The notes under the pieces: generated by a model | The model's input: the letters and a program-made list of their open reading frames with translations, nothing else | What the model was told of the DNA's origin: nothing | Database searches by the model: none | From: Leucaena leucocephala | Lineage: Eukaryota > Streptophyta > Magnoliopsida > Fabales > Fabaceae | Length of the DNA stretch: 64,000 nucleotides | Reading direction: 5' to 3' | Assembly (NCBI GenBank): GCA_037074615.1 | Contig: CM073545.1 | Span: 16,262,001-16,326,000, forward strand | Shown: piece after piece, positions 12,552-25,700 of the stretch | Numbering within the stretch: position 1 is the stretch's first letter | Layout of the letters: every line of letters begins with the position of its first letter | Program-made: the position numbers and the translations under genes

Positions 12552-13532
12552 ATGAATGCTCACAAAATGACTCCTCTTGCAAACATAAATGGAGTCTCAA
12601 GCACCTTACCTTCCATCACCAACACTCACAGAAACCCTAAGAGAAGAAGACAATTTCAGATAGTTGGGCTTCAGGGAAGCCAAACGCATCATCAGCAACC
12701 TCCACAACAACAATGTCCTCCTCCCATCACAAGAAGAGCAGCCATTGGACTCGTCTGCTTCATTCTCACTTCAAATTCCACTCACAACACCAAGCCTTCA
12801 CTTGCTCTTGATAATGGCTTCTGGTATGAAGAACCCTTGCCATCTCCTTCAATCTCCAACCGTAAGCTTTCTTCTTCTTCTCCATCGTCATTATACTTAT
12901 TCTTTCTTGTTTGTTACAACTCTATATAGATTGTGATTTTGTCATGTTTTTTTTTGAAGAGCTTGCGAATGAGAAGACGGGGACTCGTTCTTTTCTGAAG
13001 AAAGGGATCTACATGGCCAACATTGGAGTGAAGGGAAGTGTGTATAGGATTAAGAAATATGCGTTTGATCTTCTGGCTATGGCGGATTTAGTTGCAGAAG
13101 ATACACTTAACTATGTCAGGAAGTACCTGAGACTCAAGTCTACCTTCATGTACTATGACTTTGACAAGGTCATCTCTGCTGTTTCTTCGAACGATAAGCA
13201 GCCACTCACAGATATGGCTAACAAACTTTTTGACAATTTTGAAAAGGTAAACTAAAAAAGCCTTTCTCCTTTTCTACTTTAACGACATAAGATTACAAGC
13301 GAACATCTACGGAAGAGGTTTTATGCCATAAGACCATTAACCTTTTTCTGTCTTTTCTTCTTCTTTTTTTCAAAACTACATCCTTGGCATAATGAATTTC
13401 CCTGTATTTTTACAGCTTGAAGATGCTGCAAGGAGGAAAAATTTTCCAGAAACAGAGGCATCTTATCAAGAAACTTCAGCTATGCTTCACGAGGTCATGG
13501 ACCGAATGTCTTCGTTATACAAAACAATTTGA
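12552..13532 (+). CDS. PQL3: PsbQ-like protein 3, chloroplast thylakoid lumen
   Basis: Three exons join in phase: 12552-12861, 12960-13246 and 13416-13532, giving 237 residues. The N terminus is a bipartite transit sequence: a serine-, asparagine- and arginine-rich stromal part, then R61-R62[10 protein letters not shown] and a likely cleavage site near SLAL-D87. The twin arginines suggest Tat import into the thylakoid lumen. The mature part has the PsbQ-like four-helix pattern, with the conserved stretches [29 protein letters not shown] and [19 protein letters not shown]. PsbQ-like proteins of this type are lumenal, and some are subunits of the chloroplast NDH complex. PQL3 is my choice from resemblance to Arabidopsis At2g01918, recalled from memory. 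It converges on the kinesin gene with 477 bases between stop codons. Confidence 0.88.
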
Positions 13533-14009
13533 GAGCACCTCAATCAAAATCAATTGTTCTTTTATATTTGATTGGCCTACTATGAAAATCATGTTTGATT
13601 CATTTGGGGTCTCTTTTACTTGACAAGATGGATGGGGAAATTGTGCGATCTTTCATCAAGAGAAGTTTCATAATAATAAACAAACAAATAAATATGAAAT
13701 CATACATATAACACTTATATTAAATAATAGAGCATGTTTGACAAGTTATCCTCGGGGAGAGAGATAGACACCTCCTTATGGCAAAGGAAATGTCATAAAT
13801 AAATAGATGACATACAGCAGAGTGGAAGATTCTTCAGCTGATGCAGACTCAGTGGCTTCTTCACTATACAAACTATATTGCCGATCCGATGTTAGAATCA
13901 AACTCTTTAATTTCATTTGTTGTTTTATTGTAGTACACACAGCAGCATTGTACCAGTGGCACCAAATAGAGGATTAGGAGAGATATTTGATGTGTATTCC
14001 TAAGTAGGA
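13533..14009. other. convergent intergenic spacer
   Basis: This is the shared 3' region of the PsbQ-like gene (plus) and the kinesin gene (minus). It should hold both polyadenylation regions. No other feature is seen. Confidence 0.6.
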
Positions 14010-15825
14010 TCAGAAATAGCTTAGGCGTGAGTCAGCGGGGCGGACATTGGTTTGTCGCCGAGGTGTTCCAATCTCACAAGCGTTCACCCGGGAAGCAAAT
14101 CGGAGTGAGCACAAAGACTCTCCCACCGAGGAAGAATCAGGAGAGATATTCACAAACATTAGTATCTTCGAGTCACCGCTGAGGCAAGGCTGTTCAGTAA
14201 TTGGAGCAAAGAACATTAGTACCTTGTATTTTTCTTTTCATAAATCAATTGGAGTTTGAACATGTGACTTTAGAGAAGATAAGATTAAGGTATGACCACT
14301 TGAAGGAGCCAGAAACTTTGTTTTATGGTTTTTTTTAAGACAATTTAAAAAACCCCTCCCCCATAGGGGAAGGACCCACACAACCAACACAAACACACCC
14401 ACCCACCTTTGTCATCCAAAGGTATAGAATCCATGACCTCATCTATGAGAGGAGGCATGTGGTGCAATTGAGCTACAATGCTCTTGACAACTTTGTTTTA
14501 TGGTTATCGCATTCTGGGATAGAATGATTTTATCACTAATTACAGAATTAGAATGTCAGGAAACACCTTATTTTCTGCATACATTAATAAATCAAAGATT
14601 GCCTAAATAAAAAACAATTACCTGGAGTAGATATGTAAGCTTTGAGTTCCTGAAGGGCACATGATCCTCCTTTTTGGCCAATGCAAATATAACATCACTT
14701 AATGATGATAAACTTTTGTTGATTGCCTGGTTTGAAATGGAAGACAAATTTATTATTTGAAACCAAACAGTCATTAATATAAGCCTATGATACAGAGAAC
14801 ATAATGGCTTTACATACTTGAGTTTCTTTAAGCCTGTCCCCGGTGGACCCACTTTTTGAAAGACGCTCGCTCCCAGCAAGATCAATTAGATTCAGAATAC
14901 CTTGCACTTGTTGGTCAGTACTCTAGCAAAATGAAGAATTAGGATACGTTACTGTTCAGGATCAACATGGAACATGAAACATGCTTGGTATTAAATATCA
15001 AACAAGAAACATGTGTACCTCATTAACACCATATATTCGAAGAGTGAACACAAAATGACTTCTTGATGATTGTTCATTCATCTGGGTTTTTCCAACAGAC
15101 CTAACATGGGTAAAAAAAAGATATAGTTAAATCCAACAGCTTAAAGTAAAGTAATTTGACTTACAGGAGAAGAATAAGTCAAAATGTTGCATGGCAACAA
15201 TGTACGGCTTAAAAGAAAACCAGTTGTCCATTACAGTACACTTTGAATGATGAAACTTAGGTTCAGTTGCGTAAGTGTTATAGGTTCTTTAACAATACTA
15301 TGACTCATGAAAAAACCCTTATAAGGAAATCAGTAATGTAGTGCTAAGCTGCAAAGATTGTCTGCGTGTTATTTTAATTGAAAAACCTGATCAGAAACAT
15401 TAGTATAGTTATATATTGCGGACAGAAGTTCATTTACTGTCTTAAATCCCTATAAATGCAACACAACACATTGCCTAATAAAGTAGAAATGAACATTCTA
15501 AATTAGTCACCTGCTATTCGCAGCTTGATTTAAAAGAAATGCAACCTCTTTAACACTTTGAACGTCCACTACTGTAAGATCAGAAACAATTGTATTTCCA
15601 TTGGCATCATGTTTGATCGCATACTGCTTTCCAGGAGTGCCATTTTCTGTCCGTGTTGCATCTGATGATGATCGATTCGTAGATAACAAATCATGAATAG
15701 TTTCATTATATATTTCCAACATTGACACCTGTGATTACGTAGGAAAAAACTTATTAACAAAAAATTTAAAAACGCACATGCATTGCAATGATCAGTTAAG
15801 CTTAAACTAAGGAAAGTACTTTGTC

Positions 15826-15856
<31 letters not shown>

Positions 15857-16991
15857 TCAAAGCCTCCTTTGTTTGAAATATCTGTTGTAATGATCGAGGT
15901 ATCAACCCCTTCTCCTCTGGATGTCCAGGTCTGCCCATCATTGTATAGGTTTTCCCTGACCCAGTCTGACCATAGGCAAAAATGCAAACCTAGAAAAGAA
16001 CCAATTTTAAAAGAATACATGAGGCATGTAGTGGATACAAATCGATATTCTAAAAGAATATATTTGAAACTTTTCGCACTATGCACCTAAACTAATGAAT
16101 TGATATGTTATTTGGTGCTCCAACAGGTCAAAAACTAAAAGGATACCAGGCAAAAGAAAGTCAAAGATACCATACAAACAATAAATTTTGTACTTATTTA
16201 AAGAAGGTTCGAATTGTGTTTTTCAATTATCAGCAGGAAATTATGCAACTATCTGTATTTCTTTATATTAATACTTTATTAAATAATACATCAAAGGGCC
16301 AAAAGAAAAGTATGGAAATTACCTTATAGCCATCAAGAGCACTTTGTACAAGCTGTGAAATTTCTACAAAAACTTCTTCTTGAGTTGCGTCTGGCGCAAA
16401 AACCTTATCAAACGTAAAAGAATGTTTTTGGCCTAAGGAAAATGCAAGAGTAATGTGAGTTGACGAAATAATTAGACAAGTAACTAATGCATACATCAAT
16501 ATGCAAAAGAAATTTTATGACAGCAACAAGCTGCATACCAGTTTGGTTTAAGTCAATGCCTCTTCCAGAAGCTTCCATTGATGTGGGGTAAGAGATAATC
16601 TTGTTGTCTTTGTTACAAGCTTCATCAGGCAACGAAGGGCGCACTCTACAGAATACGCGGATGTTCCCTTTCAATTCCTGTTAAAATGAAGAATTACTAC
16701 TGCACGGATTTTTTATTATCAACAATTAATTCTGGATTAGGGAATCACCAGAATGGTATTGTGTAACTTTTTCCGCAGCTTCTCCCCTTCTATCAGTTGA
16801 GATTCTGCATCAGCCAAGCGTCTTTGTAACTCATTTACAAATTTTTGTTGCCCTTCAAATTCTGTCCTTGTCTCAAGAGCAGATATATCAGACACCTGAT
16901 AAGGTACAAAAACAACCATATCATAAATTTAAGTAAGCAATATTTTGTCACTTAAATCAGGATTGGTGCATCCAAGAACAAGATAGACCTT

Positions 16992-17028
<37 letters not shown>

Positions 17029-19959
17029 TGTATTATATTTTCTCATAACTTAATGCCATATTACCTGTAATTTCTCCTCTGCAACTGCTAACTTCTCTTG
17101 CAATGTCTTTATCTGACTATCTTGCATAGAACATCTTGCCTATGAAGGAAACACATCATCTATAGCGTAGATAATAATGAGCAAATAATATTGACTCAAC
17201 AAATTGCATAAAAACCAACCTCTAGTTCGTTTGCTTTTATCCTCAAAGTGTCCAATTCACTGCAGGACTTTTCTGTGGATTCTTTTAATTTCACTAATTC
17301 GGAAGTTAAAGTTTCCACTTGAGATAATTGGCGGTCTCGATCGTCTCTGACTTGATGCAATTCTCCTCTAAGAGATCCAACTTCACTAGCCAAAGCATCC
17401 TTTTGTTTTATGGCCTCTTCTTGAGAAGACTAACAATCGAACCAATGAAACTGTGTAAGATACCAGCTTCATGTCAAGAACAAATAGAACAAGCAGAACA
17501 GCTAACCTAGCTCCACAGATTTCGTCATCTAAAAGTTCAAGAAGGTCATAGTGAATCTACAAGCCACGTATATGCATGTTCAAACAGCTTACCAAAAAAA
17601 AATAAAAATAATAATAGCATAATAATTTTGCTCTCAAAACTTACATAAAGCTTAAATTAGATCCACCAAACTTGCCGGGATATAAGCACTTTTAGTCCTC
17701 TAGTACAACTTATAAAATGAACAACCAAAGCACTAGGGGGCTGTAAGATGAACACAATGCTGCTATCTCGTAGCTTTATTACCATCCCTTTCGTGCTAGC
17801 AAGGGACGGAGATGCTTGCACAAGTACAAATATGGTTGGCAAAGCAGTTTTACATTGATTTGAGTTTTACTAAAACTATTTCTCAACTTTTAGAACAAAG
17901 ACAAAATAATGTTAAAATTGTACTAAGAAAATATTTCAAAATTTGAAAGGAAGGTTGCAATCGTGTTGTGCTAACTTGTAGGAGAAATATTTCTTTGTGC
18001 TTCTCTTTGTGGCCATTTGTTTAACCATCAAACTGTTTTCTTCAATAATTTCCTTCAATTACAAATGTTTAATTAAAAACTACTGATAAATCCTCAAATG
18101 AAGATCTCCATGGGTAGCACGTGTCAAATAAACCTTTAGAAGTGTAATGCTGTACACAATAAGATTGACTCCAAGTCAAGTGGTATTCAGGGAAGTGTAC
18201 GGCTAAAAATGGAGACTTTAAAACATGAAAAAGTCTTCTCAGAAAAAAAATAGCCGAAGACCAACAAGAAAGAATATCACATTATAAGATTCTTCCTAAC
18301 AATACAATTATTAAAAAAATATTGCACCCTTTTGTGCTTAAAACGAGAATTTCATGTCTCTTATGACTACTTGTTCTGAAGTGAAATAGTTCACCAAAAA
18401 AGAGAAAAAAAATTACTTGGGACAAAGTAAGTTGACTCCTCAACATGATGAGGTTTTCCACTGCAGTAGCCTTCTCTTTCTCCACACGCTTAAGTTCATC
18501 TTCAACAGTAGAAAGTTCTGCATGAAGCTTTCCATTGTATTGTTGTAGACTTGTTATGTAGTCTTGTAACCGCTTATACATTTCATTGAGTGACGATATC
18601 TGCAAAAACCAATAGATGTGGACATTTAATTATAACGTACTAGTATAATTACTGTCATGATTAAAAAGGTTATATATAAAAATGGAAATAAATTCATGCA
18701 ATAGGATTTTATTACCACTTTACCTTTTGATTTGCACTTTGGAGCTCGCGCTGAGCTCTGCCAAGGTCATCCGACAGAGAGGTTTGTGACCTCTCGATGT
18801 TAAGCTTAGCCTCTTTCTCTTTAGCAAGAGATTCCACTGCAGCCTTGTGTATACAAAGATCGTATTATTCAAAAAGAAAAGAGAGAGAGAACTTATGAAT
18901 AGCATTTCATCTGGATAAAAATTTCCAACTGACTTGGAAATCTCCCTTACCATTTTCTCAGATTCCTCCTTTATTAATTTCTCTTGTAAATTAGTGCAAT
19001 TCCTTCTCATTTCCACAATAATTGAATTCAGTTCTTCTTCCTTGAGTTTAAGAAGTATCTCTGTAATAAAGAGAATCTAAATGTATTAGTAAACATATCA
19101 ATGAGGTTACATTAAGAACAGAGGGGGAAAATATGACAAAATCTCACCTATCTCCACGCATTTTTGCTGGGATAACTCTAGCGAATTCTTTAACTTTTCT
19201 TGCTCCAGTGAGTAGCTTAGCTCAAGGTCTTGGAACCATCTGATGCAAATCTTTAGCCTTTTTATATATTCCGCCATATTTTCGCATCTTTCCTAGAAAC
19301 ACAGAATTTGATGTTAAAGGGGTGTATAGATAAGATCCAAATCCAACAACTCCAAATAGGTAAAAAGGATAAAAAAATGGCCACTCAAGAATTAAAGAAA
19401 TATAAATACAGAGCCTCAGCTCAAGAACAAGACTCGAGCTTTCACTAACCTTATAATTGAACCTGTCCTTCCTCTTGGCTTTCTCATTCAGCAACGCTTC
19501 AACATCCTCTCTCGTGAACTCAATAATACCACAATCCGAGCCGGCATTGCTCGGCGGGGCACTACTGGGGCCAAGATCATGGCCGCCGTTAACGACCATA
19601 AAAGCTTGCCTAGTTCTTCCATTAATCGGAGTTCCCACCATTTTTTCTCCACCAACTTGACGGTCTTTATCTACAGGTAGCTCATCACCAACAAACTTCT
19701 GAAACCTCAATCAGAAAAAAGAAGAAGAAAACAATGAGTAAAACAAGGAAAGAAGACCAGATCACGAATTTAAGCAGAATGTTTAAGTAAATTGGTGAAA
19801 ATTCGAACTACCGAGGAGTAAAATTTATGGAAAGAATGAAATAGTGAATATCAAATCTCGGGAAATGAGAAGAGGTGCTACCTTCGGAGGAGGAGAAGAG
19901 CTAGATGAAGGTGGGGATGAAAGTGATAGTGGAGGCCGGTTCTGGTTCGGGGTGACCAT
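14010..19959 (-). CDS. ATK3: kinesin-14, C-terminal motor (ATK/KATA-KATC type)
   Basis: Seventeen exons sum in phase to 805 residues; exon 1 is 19882-19959 and the last is 14010-14189. Residues 1-109 are a Ser/Pro- and Gly-rich tail with the clade motif [20 protein letters not shown]. Residues 110 to about 435 are coiled coil. The kinesin-14 neck follows ([10 protein letters not shown], then [14 protein letters not shown] from residue 440). The motor is complete: P-loop GQTGSGKT (529-536), switch I NEQSSRSH (657-664), switch II DLAGSE (690-695), and the C terminus [16 protein letters not shown]. These are minus-end-directed motors that focus spindle poles in mitosis and meiosis. ATK1, 2, 3 and 5 are close paralogs, and I chose ATK3 only from the neighbours (formin, H2A and bHLH105). 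Introns hold a SINE (14331-14488) and a TG repeat; neither harms the reading frame. Confidence 0.95.
14331..14488 (-). mobile_element. SINE with perfect 17-bp target-site duplication, last kinesin intron
   Basis: The minus strand reads a tRNA-like head with a box A-like TAGCTCAATTG and a box B-like GGATTCTATACC, then a body ending in an A-rich tail. It is bracketed by the exact direct repeat AACTTTGTTTTATGGTT at 14314-14330 and 14489-14505, the signature of LINE-mediated insertion. It lies in the same orientation as the kinesin gene, in the intron before its last exon. Confidence 0.85.
16995..17026 (+). repeat. (TG)n microsatellite in a kinesin intron
   Basis: About 16 TG units lie between kinesin exons 8 and 9. 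Alternating purine-pyrimidine tracts like this are length-polymorphic in plants. Confidence 0.9.
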
Positions 19960-22683
19960 TTTGAAGCGCACGCCCAAACACAAAGGAATTGAGAGAGTGT
20001 GAGAGTCTAGTGTGGGGCCATTGATTGTATCGGAAGCTAACGATTTATCAAAGCCGTTGCTTTAGCGAGCAGGAAGATTGACGATGAAAGAAGGACGAAG
20101 ACGAGAGCGGAAAAGAATTCTAAAAATTGGAAAAAAGAAAAAATTGGTTAAATCTTTCTGTTTCTGATTCTCTTCTCTTTCTCTTCTCTGGATTTTCTGG
20201 ATCTGTGGAGCGTGAATTACTGACTTTAAGTTCCGTTCTCAGCTTAGATTTTTACTGCTGATGTTGAAATTTGAAGTTCCACTTTCAACATAGCGGTGAC
20301 GGTACGAGAGATTCTTTGAATAAAGTATTCAGGGATAAATTTTAATACTCTTTATTTAACTAAAAAGTTAGTTAATAAATAATATTTTATTTAAAATATT
20401 TTAATTATTTTTCTATTCCTTTTTTTATTTAATTATTATAAAAAATATTAATAAAAATAATTTAAAAATTAATAAATATAAAAAATAGTTTATATTTAAA
20501 ATTAATATTATTTAACAATTAAGTCACATATTAAATATATTAAGAACTGGAGGGGGAGGAGTAATGTTTTCTAAAATTAAGTTTTTGGCCATCAATATCA
20601 GTAATATTTTCTAAATTACTGGATGTATTTAATATCAGTCTTTTAAGGTACTTTTTTCAATTAAATTAAGACATGTATATTGTTTAATTTTTAATTTATT
20701 TTATAATTAACTCTTTAGCTTTATGTACTTTTTTTTTCAAAATTTTATTTCGTATAGGATACTCAAGACATATATTTTGGAATGATTTATTTATATGATA
20801 TCATGTTTTTATATTTGAGATAAATTGTTCAAATAATTTAAAATTCTCAAAAAAACAATTATTAGGACCAGCTTGCTGAAATAATTATGTTATATCGCCA
20901 AACAATAATTCCCTAAAAAAAATATTTGAGCTACTAACTAAATTAAATGATACAATTAATATGATTTAAAAATGGGAAAAAAGAAAGGTGGGGAAAGTGG
21001 GTAAGGATATCATAAAGTTTCAATAATTATGAGTGAATAATTTATATAATATAGATATAGATTTGCATTAACTTAATATGCCTAAGTCGTAATCTTCTGG
21101 TGGGTTAGAATTAAATGATATACGTGCGTAATGATTAAGACTTTATAAAACTAGAAATTAAAAACAAATGAAAATGATAGTTTGGTAGCTTCATAACCTA
21201 CCTACAATTTCATGTAACAACTGCTTTTTGTTTCTTTATTATTATTATTATTATTAATCAATTGTCAATTATTACATGTTATTATCAGAGTATCTACGGA
21301 AAAAATTAATGTTAGGTTGCATTTTAATTTGCTGTTTTTGCTCATGGCCCTGTTGTTTATATTTTATTATATATATAATATTAATTATATATATAGAAAC
21401 ACAAGAGAGAACAGAGACACACATGCATGCCATGCATGCACATCACACGGTATATTTATTTTATAAATTATCAGCTGCGGTACTAAAGTGAAATCTTACC
21501 AATAGAATCAAGTACTAGAATATAAATTAAAATATTATATTTTATAATGTATTTCAATATTTAAAAAAAAAACAAATGGCATAAGTAGTAGGAAAAATTG
21601 TATTTGAGTCTTATGTAAGAAATCTAATTGTAGAGAAGTCCCGATAATTTATCAAACGACTGTAAAATCCTACGGGACCTGTGACTAATTTTTTTAAATT
21701 ATGGAATGATGAAACTATGTTTAAAAAAATATCTTAATTGTTATTTTTTGCCCCCAGTTATTATTCCTTCATCCAGAAGTTATCATTCATATTGCTTGAA
21801 TTGTTATTTTTTTTCTTGCTTGAGTTATTTTTTTTCATGGGCAGTTCTATCATTTTACAATTCAAAAAAATTAATCATAGGTACCATGATATTTTATAAT
21901 CGTTTGATAATTTTTTAAAATTTTTTTACAATTTTATATGGGATTTAAATATAATTTTTTTATAAATGTAATCAATGCATTTGGGGCATTGCTCTAATAG
22001 TAAAGTAGTCCTCTTGTATGGAACAAGTGGAAGGTTCGGTCATCCGCAGGCTGATTTGGCCTCCTTTTCAACACTTTACATTAAAAAATAAAATAAAAAA
22101 GAACTCGCATTATAGCTATATTAGGTAAGGATATGGAATTTGAAAGCAGCATATGGTAGAGGAAGAAGAGTTATCCCAAAAAAAAAAAAGAGGAAGAAGA
22201 AAATTAGCAAATAGAATGGAAAATCTTGAATCCCAAACTTGCATATAATTGGAAGTACTTAAACGCCACTTTAACCCCCAATGATTTGGGAATGAAGAAT
22301 ATATAACCATTCTCTTAAGTTAATTAATATGAACAAGTACAACCCAACACTACAGAGAGATCCATTCACCAACAATTGATCACCTAATCTTCTTAACTCA
22401 TCAAGCAACCTCCCAAGCATTCGTTCATTATTATTGGCCCCCACTATAAAAGTGCGTTAAAATTAATGTTCTCTCAACACCCTATATCTAATTTTACAGT
22501 AATTACTCCTCTCAACATAGGTATATTCTCTAAGAATAAAACTGAAAATTTAGAAGGATCTGACTAGCGAATCCTTACACCGCTAAACTAACTCTATGCT
22601 AATAATTATAGGATCAAGTTAATTACTTTATGATTCTTAATAAACTGTAATTAGTTAGTATACTTCAACTTCGTAGAAAAATA
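19960..22683. other. kinesin 5' flank and AT-rich intergenic DNA
   Basis: The first 330 bases, up to about 20290, are less AT-rich and probably form the kinesin leader and promoter. About 20335-20570 is an inverted copy of the Stowaway-like family, ending in GGAGGGGGAGGAGTA (its TIR is CTCCCTCC). The remainder has ATT and AT microsatellites (21236-21255, 21366-21395) and no gene. Confidence 0.5.
21968..22095 (+). mobile_element. possible SINE fragment
   Basis: A tRNA-like head (GCATTGCTCTAATAGTAAAG) is followed 40-50 bases later by a box B-like GGTTCGGTCATC and an A-rich tail. No target-site duplication could be seen, so this is tentative. Confidence 0.4.
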
Positions 22684-22795
22684 TACTCTTCTAGTCTCAA
22701 TTGTAAGAAAAAAAATCACAATGTTTAAGAAAATGCATTAATTAAACTTGAAATTGGGTAATATTTCCTTGTAATTGAGATTAGTAGGGAGTGGA
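22684..22795. mobile_element. Stowaway-like MITE
   Basis: About 112 bases with near-perfect terminal inverted repeats. The left end reads TACTCTTCTAGTCTCAATTG, and the reverse complement of the right end is CACTCCCTACTAATCTCAATT. TIRs starting CTC(C/T)CT next to TA fit Tc1/mariner-derived Stowaway elements. Confidence 0.65.
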
Positions 22796-25700
22796 TCTTT
22801 CCAATTTTGCCCGTATGTTTATGTTCAAAACAAACTTATACTTGCTTTGAATTTAATTTTATAACAACTGAATAAAATATAGGTGCATGCTTGTTTTCAT
22901 ATCCAACCATTTAGTTTTGTTGGTCTAATGTAAAACAAAACAAACTCATTCTAGCGTATAAATGAGTTGCTGTCAAAAAAGTTGAGAGAAGGATAAAAGG
23001 AAGGAATATAGCAGTGAGGGAGGCAGAGAATCCAGCAGGAAGAACCTCCGAATCAAAACTTTGCCAATCTTGTTGGGAAAGCAACACAGTGAACTAATAA
23101 ATTTGCAGTGTGTTGCGTGAGATGGGAGTGGAGAATTTTCTCTTTGATTTTCCGGGAAAAAGGTAATAAATAGAGGGAAGCCAGCTTTATGAGATACTGA
23201 GCACAACACAGAAACAGTAAAAAGAAAGAAAAAGGAAGAGAGCAGAAAGAGCATTAAATTTGGGCACATGAATGAAGTGAAGTGGTTGGAGTTTCCATTC
23301 ACTCGTTGGTGGGAAGCTTCATTCTCTTGTGTCCTTTTCCCATAACTTTCCCTTTTTCTCTCCCTCCTCCTCCATTTCTCCTCACTCAATTGACTTCTCC
23401 TCTTCCCTCTCATCCATCACAACTCTTTCTTACTAAAGATACTTAATCTAACATTGAACCAATTAGACTATCAAATAGTCAAATTAATATTCGAATATCA
23501 CTTTATTAAAAAGAATCTAAATTAGGAAAAAGTATTATAATTGTAAAATGTCGATATGAATTAATTGGTTACCTGAATATATGGTAATATAATAAAAAAA
23601 ATACCAAACCCTAAGTGACCCACCTTACTATTGTACTCCCTCCACTTGGACCACTAGTTAAGCTATTAAATTTGTTTAAAAAGTAAAAAAAAATATTACT
23701 CATTTGATTCTTAATATCAAATTTAATTAAAAAATTGATATTTATCTTAAATATAAGTCATATTTTTTATATTTATTCTTTTTTTTTTAAATTATTCATA
23801 TTGATACCCCTCAATAATAATTAAATAAAAGAAATAGGGAGAGAATTAGGGAATATAATTAGAATATTTAAAAAAATATATTATATTAAATAACTCAACT
23901 AATTTTTTTAATTTAATTAAGTTAGTTAAATATATCTTATATATAAAAAAAATATTATTAAGAAGGCTGTCTATTTAAATCCAACTACTCAATTGCCATA
24001 TTTAAACTCTTTAATCAATTTTAAAGAAAAGAACTGATACAAAAAGAATAAATAATAAATCATATGTGCGCCACTCATTTAAGTATACATTTCACAATAC
24101 ACACACACAATGAATGATCTCAACTTTTTTATTGAATTGGCAATATTATATTGTTGGTTTTAGACAAAAACTGACCCAAGAAATATGCGCGCGCGTGTTT
24201 TTCTTGAAAATGAATGGGTGAGAAATAAAAAAGCTGACTGAGTTTTGAAGAAAATAATGATTCTTTTTTATCAATTTCTTTTTATAAATATATATCGTCT
24301 TAATCAGTTTGATTTTTCTTAGAAAAAAAGACCGACAAATTGACTTGCGATCAAACAGGGGAGCGAAGTCAATAATTGGTCAAAAAGCAGTTAGAGATTT
24401 GCAAAACACTAGGCGCCATACTTTGTGATCGACCACCACTTAATTAAATTTGTCGATAGATCTGGGGAAAAAACTATCATAGTATATAATTTAAATTTAA
24501 TTCTTTTAACAAAAAAATTAATTTGATTTTTATGATATATAGTCAGAAATAAACCCTTTCAAAAAAATTAATTCAACCAATCAGTCATTCGTGCTTTTGT
24601 GGTGGCAGTTAATTAATAAATATTCTTACTTTTACTTCTTAATATAAGATTTTATTGATTAATTTAGTGAGATTAAGATAACTAAATAAATGACTTCATT
24701 AAAACATATGCAAAGTATAACTTGATTATATATAACATATCAATTTCTAAGTCGGGTAAATCAATATAAAGAAAAATGACAAATACAAATACTTACAATA
24801 ATTTATTTAATTTTTTTAATATGTTCAAATTAATCAACTGAGTCTTATATTAAAAAACATATATAGTATTACTTTTTTGAAAATTTATGTGATAAGATTT
24901 ACACACATATCTCACTAGATAAATTAGTTTATTGGGGTTGAAATCTAGATTCTACGTGTGATGAAGTTTTGCTTTATAGAGAGATTGCTGGATTGGGAAG
25001 CAATATAGTGGTTAAAGTATGAAAAGTAATTCATCTCACTAAGATTAATTAATTAATTATAATTTCTTCATTTCCCCTTCAGATGCACCACAGGCATCAG
25101 TTAGGTGCGATGAGTTATATATCAAAGCTCTTTGTATTGTCAGATCAGGATTTCCGTACAACTATTACAGTAACTTCTCTCTCAGTAACATCCCTTAATT
25201 CCCAAATTATTATTTTATTCTGGGCTTTGTCTTCAATAATAATTAGGGGGGATTTTAATTTGATAATTGGGTTTACAAAATAATGAAGCATTATTTTGGT
25301 GATTCCATAATTGGGGGTGGAATATAATAAAACCAGATTGATCTGGTTGACTTGCACATGATCAGCTGAGTTATCCACTTTGGCTTAATCTTGTTGTTAT
25401 TGTTTTAATTGTTAATTAATATTAATTATTAGTTTAACAAACCCAACGTTGTATTGTATGAGAGACAAAGTGAAAACTAAACCCCACTAAATTATTGATG
25501 CTGCTTAAGAAAGCATAGAATGTTTACGCATTTAATTTGCCTGCCTGCAAATTCCAGCACTTTCATGGCTCTGGCTTAACCCCATATGTCACAATTAGAT
25601 TAATTAAAAAATTAAAAATATCACTTAAATTTTAAAATTCTAAATCAAAATTTTTTAAAAATTTTATTGTTATTTATTTTACAAGAGTAATAAATAACTT

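Noticed and set aside
15835..16090. Frames of 83-89 codons around the kinesin P-loop exon
   Set aside because: Both are shadows of the motor exon 15828-15989, whose true frame contains GQTGSGKT.
22973..23413. 146-codon open frame on the minus strand
   Set aside because: Composition is low-complexity (Ser, Phe, Leu, Arg), no domain is recognisable, and CT/GA-rich DNA gives long chance frames.
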